Assembly: GCF_013602415.1 (NCBI RefSeq)
Contig: NZ_WPAG02000002.1
Span: forward strand, 2,235,480-2,299,479
Reading direction: 5' to 3'
DNA from: Rhodococcus sp. B50
Lineage (GTDB): Bacteria > Actinomycetota > Actinomycetes > Mycobacteriales > Mycobacteriaceae
Length of the DNA: 64,000 bases
Below the pieces are notes generated by a model. The model saw only the letters and a program-made list of their open reading frames with translations. It had not been told where the DNA came from and did not search any database. Below are positions 24,922 to 33,242 of this stretch, one piece after another. Numbering within the stretch: position 1 is the stretch's first letter; each line of letters begins with the position of its first letter. The position numbers and the translations under genes were made by a program.

Positions 24922-26403
24922 GTGTGGTTCGAGGATCGCTACGCGATCCCCATCACCACGACCACGCCCGACGAGGCGCAGATCGAGGACGTGCTGTTCC
25001 TGCGCCGCGTGCTCGACCGGGCACGCATCGACTACCTCCTCGTGCGCGACGACAGCGAACGTCCGATCCTGGCGATCGATCGGTCCGACCGTACGAGGCT
25101 GCGTGCCGCCCTGGCCGAGGGGTGCGCCGGCGAGCCCTTCTACTCGAAGGCCGTCGGTTCGAAGCGACGCTCGGTCCTCGTCGCGGACGGACGCCTGTCG
25201 CGTGACAAGAAGGACCGGGTGTTCCGGCTGTTCCGACCGCGGGTCGAGCTCACCAGCGGGTTGCGCTACGGTGCGTCGAACGGCGTGGAGATCGAACTGT
25301 GGACCTACACCGACGACGAGGTGATCATGCCTCGCCCGAACGCTCTCACCCGCACGACCGCACTGCGCGACGAGATGCGTCGGACGACCGTGGAACGGTA
25401 CGGGCAATTGTGGCCGACCATCGAAGGGATGTTCGACCGGCATCCCGGCGATATCCCGTTCGAGATCGACCTCGTGTTCTCGTGGGTCGACGGGTCGTCG
25501 AAGTCGTTCCAGGCCAAGCGCGCGAAGCTCATGCAGAACTATGTCGTCGGCGAAGGTGACGACTCGCCGGCGCGCTATCGGCAGATCGACGAACTCAAGT
25601 ACGCCCTGCGTTCGGTCCACATGTATGCGCCCTGGGTGCGGCGGATCTTCGTCGCTACCGACTCGCCGCGACCGGCTTGGCTCGCCGACGATCCGCGCGT
25701 GACGTTCGTGCGCAGCGAGGAGTTCTTCACCGATCCGTCCGCGCTGCCCACCTACAACTCGATGGCGGTCGAGGCGCAGCTGCACCACATCCCGGGACTG
25801 TCCGAGCATTTCCTGTACTCCAACGACGACATGTTCTTCGGTCGACGGGTGAGCCCGAGCCTGTTCTTCTCCGGCGGCGGTGTCGGCAAGTTCATAGAGT
25901 GCGACGTGCGGATCGGCCTCGGCCGAAACAACGCGTCGCGCAGCGGGTTCGAGAACTCCGCCCGAATGAACCGCAAACTCCTGCAGGACCGCTTCGGGGT
26001 CACCATCACTCGGCACCTCGAACACACACCGGTCCCGCTGCGCAGGTCGATCATGGCGGAGATGGAGCGCGAGTTCGCGGACGAGTTCGCGGCGACGGCG
26101 GCGAGCCCGTTCCGGGCGGCCGACAACATCTCGGTGACGAATTCCTTCTACCACTACTACACACTGTTGACCGGCCGTGCGGTGCAGCAGACGACGGCGA
26201 AGGTGGAGTACGTCGACACCACGGTGAAGACCGGGCTGCGCCGCCTGGACACGATCCTGGCGCGCCGTAATCTCGACCTGTTCTGCCTCAACGACGGCAG
26301 CACGCCCGAGGTCGACCTGGAGCTGCGCACCGCGAAGGTCACGCAGTTCCTCGAGCGGTACTACCCGATTCCGGCGCCCTGGGAAGCCGACTATCCCGGC
26401 TGA
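24922..26403 (+). CDS. Stealth-family sugar-phosphate transferase
   Basis: 493 residues from the GTG. Stealth conserved regions are visible: IDLVFSWVDGSS (CR1, near residue 185), RQIDELKYALRSVHMYAPWV plus IFVATD (CR2), FLYSNDDMFFGR with HIPGLSEHF (CR2/CR3 part), and a His/Tyr-rich segment NSFYHYYTLLTG (CR4 side). The family transfers hexose-1-phosphate to capsule or surface polysaccharides. GAGGA precedes the GTG, but the frame stays open about 40 codons upstream to an AAAGGAG site with no ATG/GTG/TTG, so the start is unsure. No glycan cluster is adjacent. Confidence 0.88.
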   Translation: MWFEDRYAIPITTTTPDEAQIEDVLFLRRVLDRARIDYLLVRDDSERPILAIDRSDRTRLRAALAEGCAGEPFYSKAVGSKRRSVLVADGRLSRDKKDRVFRLFRPRVELTSGLRYGASNGVEIELWTYTDDEVIMPRPNALTRTTALRDEMRRTTVERYGQLWPTIEGMFDRHPGDIPFEIDLVFSWVDGSSKSFQAKRAKLMQNYVVGEGDDSPARYRQIDELKYALRSVHMYAPWVRRIFVATDSPRPAWLADDPRVTFVRSEEFFTDPSALPTYNSMAVEAQLHHIPGLSEHFLYSNDDMFFGRRVSPSLFFSGGGVGKFIECDVRIGLGRNNASRSGFENSARMNRKLLQDRFGVTITRHLEHTPVPLRRSIMAEMEREFADEFAATAASPFRAADNISVTNSFYHYYTLLTGRAVQQTTAKVEYVDTTVKTGLRRLDTILARRNLDLFCLNDGSTPEVDLELRTAKVTQFLERYYPIPAPWEADYPG

Positions 26404-26410
26404 CGCGAGA

Positions 26411-26441
26411 ACTCGGCGGGACTGCTCCGGTCCCGCCGAGT
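26411..26441. terminator. Bidirectional hairpin terminator
   Basis: A perfect 12-bp stem (ACTCGGCGGGAC/GTCCCGCCGAGT) with a 7-base loop between the convergent Stealth and phosphodiesterase genes. Confidence 0.85.
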
Positions 26442-26445
26442 CCGA

Positions 26446-27366
26446 TCAGACGCGAACGATGAGGTCGGGGTTCTCCGGTATGCGGATGCCGGCTTCGGCG
26501 AGTCGCCGCACGGTGTCCTCCGCGGAATGGGGTCGACCGGTGGTGGCGTAGCTTCCGCTGGGCACCACCGAGTGAACGATGGTCTCCGGGTAGACGTGCA
26601 CCAGGTTGAACCCCTGAGCGCCGTCGTGTCCGCGCTGCGACCCCACCGGAACGTTCAGATCCTGCGTGTAGCAGGTCGACGAGGCGACGGACACCGGGAT
26701 GCCCGCGAACGTGGCCGAGGTCGAGTAGTGCAGGTGGCCGCCGAGGATGGCGCGCACATCGGTGCCGCGCAGCACTTCGGCGAGGCCCGCTTGGTCGCGG
26801 AGCTCGACGAGCACGGCCATGTCGAAGACGCTCGGCACCGGCGGATGATGCAGTGCGAGAACGGTACCGAACGGGGCGGGTGTCGAGAGCTCGTCGGCCA
26901 GCCAGGCGAGCTGCTCGGCAGAGACTTCGCCGTGGTGGTGACCCGGAACCGAAGTGTCGAGCGTGATGATCCGCAGCCCGCCGATCATGCGGACTTCGTC
27001 GATGGGCGTGCCGGCGGGCGCTTCGTCCAGGAGTTCTTCTCGGAAAACGGCCCGGTCGTCATGGTTACCCATGGCCCAGACGATCTCGGCGCCGAGCGCC
27101 GCTGCCAGCGGCTCGACGAGACCGCGGAGCTTGCGGTAGGCGTCGGGTTGACCGCGATCGGCGAGGTCGCCGGTGAACACCAGAGCGTCGGGACGGACCT
27201 GCGAGGCACGGATGTCCTCGAGGATCAGTCCGAGGCGAGTGTCGGCGTCGACGGTGCCGTAGAGGAGTTCGTCTCCACCGACGAGGTGTGTATCGGTGAG
27301 ATGAAGGAGGGTGTGCGAAGGTCTGGGATATTCGGCTGTTCGCTCAGGGGCTGGAGAGCTGCCCAT
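26446..27366 (-). CDS. cpdA: CpdA-like metallophosphoesterase (cyclic nucleotide phosphodiesterase)
   Basis: 306 residues with the full dimetal calcineurin-like motif series: [25 protein letters not shown] and GGHLHYS. The order and length match class III cyclic nucleotide phosphodiesterases such as Rv0805/CpdA, which hydrolyse 3',5'-cAMP or 2',3'-cyclic nucleotides. Other phosphoesters are possible, since these enzymes are promiscuous. No signal peptide is visible. A 178-base gap separates it from the downstream hydrolase. Confidence 0.88.
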   Translation of the reverse strand: MGSSPAPERTAEYPRPSHTLLHLTDTHLVGGDELLYGTVDADTRLGLILEDIRASQVRPDALVFTGDLADRGQPDAYRKLRGLVEPLAAALGAEIVWAMGNHDDRAVFREELLDEAPAGTPIDEVRMIGGLRIITLDTSVPGHHHGEVSAEQLAWLADELSTPAPFGTVLALHHPPVPSVFDMAVLVELRDQAGLAEVLRGTDVRAILGGHLHYSTSATFAGIPVSVASSTCYTQDLNVPVGSQRGHDGAQGFNLVHVYPETIVHSVVPSGSYATTGRPHSAEDTVRRLAEAGIRIPENPDLIVRV

Positions 27367-27544
27367 GATCTCTCACTTCCATTCGCCCGTTTCGGGGCAC
27401 TCGATCGCCATCAACGGTAGCGATTGTGTTTCTACGACTCCATGGCTTCTGGATCACATCGAGACCCTGAACCCGCGGCGAACACCCCGTTACCGCGCGG
27501 TGAGCTGCGGAAATGGACACCCGGACACCGGATGGTGATCTGGC

Positions 27545-28447
27545 TCACAACCCGGGATCGATACGCACCTCTGCATCCAGTGCGTCCCGCAGCACGGCAT
27601 CGATCTCGTCGCTCGGGTGCATGGGCAGAGTGTGGTGGGTACCGACGGTCAGCGTGACGGCCCGGCAGGACGGTAGGGCCTTCCGTACAGTACGTGCCAC
27701 CTTGTCCGGGTCGTGCACTCGTCCGAACGGCGCGAGCACCACCGTGACGTCGGCAGTGCACCGCCCCAGCGCTTCCGCTGACGGCCGCCGGGGCACGATC
27801 GTCTTCGAAGTCGGGAAGTGCGCCGCGCCGAGCGCCATCAGGGTGATCCAGTCGGGATCGAGTTGTGCCCCTCGGGTTTCCCACTCGAGGAATGCCCGTT
27901 CGCGGGCGGCGGTGGGCCGGACGAGAACAGGAAGTGCCCGCAGGAGATATCCGGGCCGCATCCCGGCAAAGCACGAGTTGGGGTCGAGCAGCACGAGCCG
28001 GTCAATCCGTTCGGGAGTCCGCACGGCTGCCGCGAGTGCGATCATCGCGCCGTACGAGTGACCGACGAGTGCGCACCGCGTCGCCCCGACGGTATCGGCG
28101 ACGGATCCGAGCCATTCGAGCAGATCGTCGACGTTGCGAACGGGATCGCCGGAGGCGACGCTGCGTCCGACATCCCCGATGAGGTCGACGGCCAGCACGC
28201 GATGACGCTCCCCCAACGCGGCGGCGTTGGCGAACCAGACGATGGAGGTCGCTCCGGCGCCGGGGAGGAGCAGGACCGGTGGAGCTTCGGGTGAACCGTA
28301 CTCGGTGACGCGGGTGGTGCCGAAGCGCGAAGGAAGGTCGTGAATCTTGGTGCCGCGCGGCCACTTCGCGAGAAGTGTGTCGTACGCGTCGTAGAACGCG
28401 CGGCCGTCGGCCGTGTCGACGAAGGGCGTACGTGGTGACCGGATCAT
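27545..28447 (-). CDS. Alpha/beta-fold hydrolase
   Basis: 300 residues. The oxyanion segment LLLPGAGATS and the nucleophile elbow GHSYG are present, with a later acidic residue and HHTLPMHPSDEID supplying the histidine. The ATG at 28447 has GGAGG seven bases upstream; the 45 codons before it are open but overlap the divergent MarR operator and are not coding. It is probably controlled by the divergent MarR protein through the palindrome at 28467. Substrate (ester, lactone or similar) is unknown. Confidence 0.88.
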   Translation of the reverse strand: MIRSPRTPFVDTADGRAFYDAYDTLLAKWPRGTKIHDLPSRFGTTRVTEYGSPEAPPVLLLPGAGATSIVWFANAAALGERHRVLAVDLIGDVGRSVASGDPVRNVDDLLEWLGSVADTVGATRCALVGHSYGAMIALAAAVRTPERIDRLVLLDPNSCFAGMRPGYLLRALPVLVRPTAARERAFLEWETRGAQLDPDWITLMALGAAHFPTSKTIVPRRPSAEALGRCTADVTVVLAPFGRVHDPDKVARTVRKALPSCRAVTLTVGTHHTLPMHPSDEIDAVLRDALDAEVRIDPGL

Positions 28448-28466
28448 CGGAACCTCCACCGTCGAA

Positions 28467-28485
28467 TATCTCGATGATCGAGATA
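28467..28485. promoter_or_regulatory. Palindromic operator, probable MarR binding site
   Basis: TATCTCGAT-G-ATCGAGATA, a perfect 9-bp inverted repeat around one base. It lies in the 78-base gap between divergent hydrolase and MarR genes, the standard place and form of a MarR operator. Confidence 0.8.
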
Positions 28486-28525
28486 CTAGGTGGGCGAGTA
28501 GAGTCTGTCGAGAGGCGGAGGTGAC

Positions 28526-28993
28526 GTGACGGACGACGGCAGACTCGACATGATCCACCGGTTGCGCGCGCTCACCGTGCAACTCGATCTGCTAGGCGCC
28601 GAATTCGCACAGAAACACGCGCTGCATCCCACCGATCTGCGAGCGCTGATCGGACTTCTCGACCGGGAACGGGCCGGGGAGATCGCGACACCCGGCTGGC
28701 TCGCCGAGCACCTGCGGCTCAACACCGCCTCGGTCACCGCACTCGTCGACAGGCTCGAACGGGCCGGTCACGTGCGGCGGGATCGCGACAGCGACGACCG
28801 GAGGCGCGTGATCCTGCGCGTAACCCCGGCGGCCGAGAAACTCGGATGGGATTTCTTCGGTCCGCTCTTCGCCCGGGCATCCGCCGCGCTCGAGTCCTTC
28901 TCCGAGCCGCAACTGGAGGTCGTGCGGGAATTTCTCGGCTCCATGACCGACGCCGTGGAGTCCGCGCGCTCCTCGGAGGACACCGAGGCCTGA
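28526..28993 (+). CDS. MarR family transcriptional regulator
   Basis: 155 residues, starting at a GTG with GGAGG six bases upstream. The winged helix-turn-helix is at about residues 50-110 (PGWLAEHLRLNTASVTALVD, then RDSDDRRRVILRVTPA, the wing with the DxRxR signature). It probably represses the divergent hydrolase gene and itself through the palindrome between them, relieved by a small aromatic or lipophilic ligand (family knowledge plus layout). Confidence 0.92.
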   Translation: MTDDGRLDMIHRLRALTVQLDLLGAEFAQKHALHPTDLRALIGLLDRERAGEIATPGWLAEHLRLNTASVTALVDRLERAGHVRRDRDSDDRRRVILRVTPAAEKLGWDFFGPLFARASAALESFSEPQLEVVREFLGSMTDAVESARSSEDTEA

Positions 28994-29078
28994 GGCAGCA
29001 CCGACCCGCATGGGAACCGCACTGCCCGACAGGGAGAATTTCTGTTAACTTCCATGCCCATCCACATACTTCGGGGGG

Positions 29079-30107
29079 ATGGGAATGCAGATACGCTCTT
29101 GGGTCGCCGCGGCACTCGCGGTCGCCTTCACCGTGGTTGGGGCAGGAACGGCAGCCGCCGAGGAGCCCGTTCCTCCCCTACCCGTCGGAAAAACGTTCCT
29201 GGACGGGTTCGCTCACGAGTTCGGCGATCCGAACGGCAGCGCGCTCGGCACGAACGACTGGGACTGCGTCCCGTCGGAGGAACATCCGGATCCCGTCGTG
29301 CTCGTCCATGGCACGGTGCTCAACCGGCACAACAACTGGTCGTACCTCGGGCCCCTCCTCGCGAACGAGGGCTACTGCGTCTTCGCCCTCACTTACGGCA
29401 ACCACGCCGACCTCCCCTGGCCGTTGAATTCCGTCGGCGGATTGCTGCCGATGGAGGACAGCGCACAGCAACTCTCGGGGTTCGTCGACGAGGTCCTCGC
29501 CGCGACCGGCGCGGAGAAGGTCGACCTCGTCGGACATTCGCAGGGCACCCTGATGCCCGTCTGGTACGTGAAGTTCCTCGGCGGCAACGAGAAGGTCGAC
29601 GACTACATCTCGCTCGGGCCGGTCTACGAGGGCAGCCACGCCTTTCTGCTCGCGGCGTCGTTCGAGCTGTTCGAGCACGTCGGCGTGCGGCAGGATGTGG
29701 AGAATCTCGTCCACTTCCTCGGGTGCGGTGCATGCCCGCAGGTCCTCGCCGGATCGGACTGGATCCACATGATCCAGGAGGCCGGCATCTACGCCGACGA
29801 AGTGACGTACACGAACATCATGACCCGCTACGAGGAGATCGTCCTCCCGTACACCAGCGGCTACCGCGAAGCACCCAACGCGACGAACATCGTGCTGCAG
29901 GACCACTGCACGAACGACTTCGTCGAACATGCCAGCATCGTCAACGATCCGAACGCGGCGTGGTTCGTTCTCGAGGCGCTCGATCCGGGCTCGGCAGGGC
30001 CGCTCGAGTGCGTCTTCGTCCCGCCGATCCTCGGGTGGAGTCCCGATCCGACGATCAGCAATCCCGCTGTACAGGAGAGCGTCGCCGCCGGTCGGTCCGG
30101 CGCCTGA
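29079..30107 (+). CDS. Secreted lipase/esterase (class 2 lipase type)
   Basis: 342 residues. A Sec signal peptide (IRSWVAAALAVAFTVVGAGT) ends near TAAAEE. The mature enzyme has the oxyanion segment VVLVHGTVLNRHNNW, the nucleophile elbow GHSQG and a terminal QDHCTNDFVEHAS segment with the histidine, the pattern of actinobacterial Lipase_2-type triacylglycerol lipases. Paired cysteines (GCGAC, DHC, ECVF) suggest disulfides, fitting export. The ATG at 29079 is the likely start. It is monocistronic. Confidence 0.9.
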   Translation: MGMQIRSWVAAALAVAFTVVGAGTAAAEEPVPPLPVGKTFLDGFAHEFGDPNGSALGTNDWDCVPSEEHPDPVVLVHGTVLNRHNNWSYLGPLLANEGYCVFALTYGNHADLPWPLNSVGGLLPMEDSAQQLSGFVDEVLAATGAEKVDLVGHSQGTLMPVWYVKFLGGNEKVDDYISLGPVYEGSHAFLLAASFELFEHVGVRQDVENLVHFLGCGACPQVLAGSDWIHMIQEAGIYADEVTYTNIMTRYEEIVLPYTSGYREAPNATNIVLQDHCTNDFVEHASIVNDPNAAWFVLEALDPGSAGPLECVFVPPILGWSPDPTISNPAVQESVAAGRSGA

Positions 30108-30290
30108 GCCGTTCGACCACCGTCACGCTGCGACACGGTGGCCGTTACGCGCAGTTCTGGGAGATGTCGGTCGGGGTGGCCCCACCGATCCGCGCGTCGT
30201 GGGCGGGCACGGACCGCAGGTTATCGACAGGGTGTCGTTATAATTCCTGAGGGCTCCCGGGTCTGCCACGACTTCTCAGAAAGGGTCACC

Positions 30291-30602
30291 GTGTACGTCA
30301 TCACCAACCGCATCGACGTCCCCGCCGATACCACCGAGGCATTCGAAAAGGTCTTCGTCGAGAGCATGCGTTCGACGCTCGACGGAGTGCCGGGCCTCAA
30401 CCGAACGACGTTGATGCGCCCCGCGGCCGACGGCCTCCCCTACGTGTCCACCATGGAATTCGACTCCAAGGACGACTTCCTGGCGTGGTTGCGTTCGGAC
30501 TCGTTCAAGGCGTCGCACTCGGACGATCAGGCCCCGGGCATGCAGGCACCTTCCGCGGTGGAGCAGCACATGCTCATCGAGGACATCGTCTTCGAGAAGT
30601 AG
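30291..30602 (+). CDS. Antibiotic-biosynthesis-monooxygenase fold protein, MhuD/IsdG-like
   Basis: 103 residues, a dimeric ferredoxin-like ABM-fold protein. The GTG start has AAAGG eight bases upstream. Asn6 (VYVITN), a central Trp (DFLAWLRS) and the His in FKASHSD sit where heme-degrading monooxygenases of the IsdG/MhuD type have their Asn-Trp-His set, so heme degradation is the best guess. Simple quinol-type ABM proteins remain possible. No heme transporter is adjacent. Confidence 0.75.
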   Translation: MYVITNRIDVPADTTEAFEKVFVESMRSTLDGVPGLNRTTLMRPAADGLPYVSTMEFDSKDDFLAWLRSDSFKASHSDDQAPGMQAPSAVEQHMLIEDIVFEK

Positions 30603-30623
30603 CGCGATACTCGGCAAAACCTC

Positions 30624-30681
30624 GCCCGCCGAACCGTACTTCACCCCGCCTATAGCACGGGCGAAGTACGGTTCGGCGGGC
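30624..30681. repeat. Long perfect inverted repeat downstream of the ABM gene
   Basis: GCCCGCCGAACCGTACTTC and its exact complement, 19 bp each, are separated by 20 bases. The stem is unusually long for a terminator and has no U-tract. It does not share sequence with the dispersed GCGCGAAATGG palindrome. Confidence 0.85.
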
Positions 30682-30790
30682 AAACTGCTGTAGGGCACGG
30701 GTTCTCCACAACAGATGCATTCATTCACAGAATGCACCCGTGAGCTTTCTGCGGAACTGTGGCACTCGCGCGGGCTGCGACGATCACCTC

Positions 30791-31687
30791 ATGAGCGATC
30801 CACCGATACTCACGACCGCGACACTGACGGCATCCGGGATGTCCGACAACGACATCCGCAGAGCAACCAGGGCCGGAGATCTCGTCCGCCTCGGACGCGG
30901 CATGTTCTTGCGCCGGTCGGACGTCGAGGAACTCGGCAAGGTCGGAGTGCACCGTGTCCGGGCACGCCATTTCGGTCGACAGCTCTCAGCGGGAACGGTC
31001 CTGAGCCACGTTTCTGCGGCGTCCCTTCATGGGCTGGACCTGTGGAGGGTCTCGCTCGAACACGTACATGTCTCCAGGCCACCGCACCGGCACGGGCGGA
31101 TGACGTCGCAGATCCATGTGCACCCGACCGAACTCCGTGACGACGTCGTTCTCCTCGACGGCCTGCCGGTGACATCGGTCGCTCGGACGGTTGTCGACCT
31201 CGCCCGGACGTTGCCGAGAGATCAGGCCGTCGTCGTGGGTGACTCGGCTCTGCGGTTGTATCCGGACACCGCGGCGGATCTGCTCCGGGTGCTCGCCGGA
31301 TCCGGACAGAGGCACGGTCTCGCGAAGGCCCGCGCCGCCGTTCCGTTCCTGGACGGTCGCAGTGAGAGTGCCGGAGAGTCGTTGTCTCGAATACGCATCG
31401 CAGAAGCCGGACTACCGCGGCCGATCCTTCAGCACGAGATCGTCGGCGGGAACGGGCGACGCTATCGCGTCGACTTCATGTGGGAGAACGGCGTCGTCGG
31501 AGAATTCGACGGGAGGATCAAGTATTCCGATCCACGGGACGTGTTCGACGAGAAGCTCCGTCAGGACGCGATCCGCGACGCAGGCTTCGAGGTGGTGCGC
31601 TGGACGTGGTCGGAGCTGGAACGGTTCGACGTCGTTGCAGAACGACTGCGACAGGCGGCACGTCGCGCGGCGAGGTTGACGCGGTGA
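30791..31687 (+). CDS. AbiEi-like N-terminal / DUF559 nuclease-like protein, paralogue 2
   Basis: 298 residues, colinear with the protein at 21481-22425. The N-terminus again looks like an AbiEi-type winged helix (ATLTASGMSDNDIRRATRAG, then LVRLGRGMFLRRSD). The C-terminal nuclease-like core is RYRVDFMWENGVVGEFDG then KYSD, with all three PD-(D/E)XK-type residues kept. LDGRSESAGESLSR is a shared middle signature. A GTTCTCCACA sequence lies upstream of both paralogues. No toxin gene is adjacent. It is closed by a hairpin overlapping its stop codon. Confidence 0.75.
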   Translation: MSDPPILTTATLTASGMSDNDIRRATRAGDLVRLGRGMFLRRSDVEELGKVGVHRVRARHFGRQLSAGTVLSHVSAASLHGLDLWRVSLEHVHVSRPPHRHGRMTSQIHVHPTELRDDVVLLDGLPVTSVARTVVDLARTLPRDQAVVVGDSALRLYPDTAADLLRVLAGSGQRHGLAKARAAVPFLDGRSESAGESLSRIRIAEAGLPRPILQHEIVGGNGRRYRVDFMWENGVVGEFDGRIKYSDPRDVFDEKLRQDAIRDAGFEVVRWTWSELERFDVVAERLRQAARRAARLTR

Positions 31688-31728
31688 ACCGGGGCTCGCC
31701 CCGCGTGTTGCGGTGGCGAGCCCCGGTT
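31687..31728. terminator. Bidirectional hairpin terminator
   Basis: AACCGGGGCTCGCC pairs perfectly with GGCGAGCCCCGGTT over 14 bp around a 14-base loop, between convergent genes. Confidence 0.85.
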
Positions 31729-31739
31729 CGGCGTGCAAA

Positions 31740-33221
31740 CTACACCGCGACCGGCTGCTTCGCGGGGACGACGGCGGGTTCCGGCACCGTGATCGCAGGA
31801 ACCGGACGTCGCACCAGCGCGACCGTCACGTAGGCGACCAGCGACACCAGGAATCCGATGAAGGTGGTCCAGCCGTCAACGGACGAGGTGACCAGCGAAT
31901 TCGGGATGTACAGCAGGGTGTTGTCGACGCCGTAGATGGTCGGGGTGAGGACGAAGAAGCCGGCGCGCACCGTGATCCCGGCGATCGCCGCGGCAGCCAC
32001 GGCGCGACCGTCGCCACGCGACCAGAACAGTCCGAGGATGAACGGGACGACGAGCGAGGCGAGCAGCAGGTCGAAGGTGAGGGTCAGCAGGATGCCGGTC
32101 TGCGGGACGCGCAGGGCGACGAGCGCGCCGAACGCCGCCATGGGCAGCATGAGCAGGCGCGTGGCCTTCATGACGTCCGAGGACATCGCCGCATTCTCGC
32201 CACCGACGCGGAAGACGTTGCGCACCAGCACCGTCGCCGTGGACAGCAGTACTCCGCTGATCGTGGTCAGCGAGGCCGTCACCAGACCGGAGAGCACCAG
32301 GATCGACAGCCACTGTGGCGTGTACTCGCCCAGCAGGACGTAGAGAATCGGCGCGTCGGCGGCGCTGTCACCGACGATCGACACCGCCGCGAGCGCGACG
32401 AACGAGAGCGGCACGCACAGCAGGAGAATGCCGGTCGCCGCGGAGAAGCAGGCGCGCTGGGCCGCGTGCGGCGACTTGGCGGAGAACACACGCTGCATCA
32501 GGTCGATCGCGACCAGGTTGCCGAGCCCGAGCGCGACGATCGTGGCCCAGTTGATCGCGGCGCCCTGCGCCGGATCGGTGAGCTGGCCGAGATCACCGAT
32601 GCCGAGGCCGTCCCCGTGGGTGAAGCCGGGACCGAGAGCCACCCACGCGAGGAGGGAGACGATACCGACGGCCATGACGGCGAACTGGACCATGCCGGTG
32701 TAGACGCTGGCGAACATGCCGCCGGCCATCGTGTAGGCGAGCACGAACGGGATGATCACCAGTACCGCGGCGGTGTAGTTCAGGCCGAGGAAGTACTGCA
32801 GGAGGTAGGCGAGGGCGACGAGGTTGCCGGCGAGGAGGATGCCGAAGCTGCCCACGGTGAGGACGGAGGCGGTGATCTCGGTGCCGCGCCCGAAGCGGCG
32901 GGCGAAGAACTCCGGCAGGGTCACCACGCCGGTCGCCCGCAGACGCTTCGCGAAGAAGATTCCGACGAGCAGGACACTGAGCGCGACACCGAGCGGCATC
33001 GCGGCCCCGGCCCAGAAGCCGAATCCGGCGGCGAGGTCGGCGGAACCGAGGGTCGCGTTGGAATCGATGACCTGGGACATGAGCAGGACCGCCAACACGG
33101 GGGCACCGAGCGAGCGACCTGCGAGCAGGAAGTTCCCGGCCTGTCCGCGGACCTTGCGGGTGGAGTAGAAGCCGGCCCCGAGAAGTACGACGAGGCACAC
33201 GGCGACACCGGTGATGATCAT
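31740..33221 (-). CDS. Sodium:solute symporter (SSS family)
   Basis: 493 residues with about 13 hydrophobic segments. Family signatures include FLLAGRSLGAPVLAVLLMSQ near the N-terminus and LGNLVAIDLMQRVFSAKSPH in the middle. It is the last gene of the minus-strand UAAP/KipA-KipI/oxygenase operon, 21 bases after the oxygenase gene, and so probably imports the substrate of that pathway. Urea, proline and purine-related compounds are known SSS substrates; the real one cannot be read from the sequence. Confidence 0.9.
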   Translation of the reverse strand: MIITGVAVCLVVLLGAGFYSTRKVRGQAGNFLLAGRSLGAPVLAVLLMSQVIDSNATLGSADLAAGFGFWAGAAMPLGVALSVLLVGIFFAKRLRATGVVTLPEFFARRFGRGTEITASVLTVGSFGILLAGNLVALAYLLQYFLGLNYTAAVLVIIPFVLAYTMAGGMFASVYTGMVQFAVMAVGIVSLLAWVALGPGFTHGDGLGIGDLGQLTDPAQGAAINWATIVALGLGNLVAIDLMQRVFSAKSPHAAQRACFSAATGILLLCVPLSFVALAAVSIVGDSAADAPILYVLLGEYTPQWLSILVLSGLVTASLTTISGVLLSTATVLVRNVFRVGGENAAMSSDVMKATRLLMLPMAAFGALVALRVPQTGILLTLTFDLLLASLVVPFILGLFWSRGDGRAVAAAAIAGITVRAGFFVLTPTIYGVDNTLLYIPNSLVTSSVDGWTTFIGFLVSLVAYVTVALVRRPVPAITVPEPAVVPAKQPVAV

Positions 33222-33242
33222 GGCAGCTCCGTATGGAGAGGG

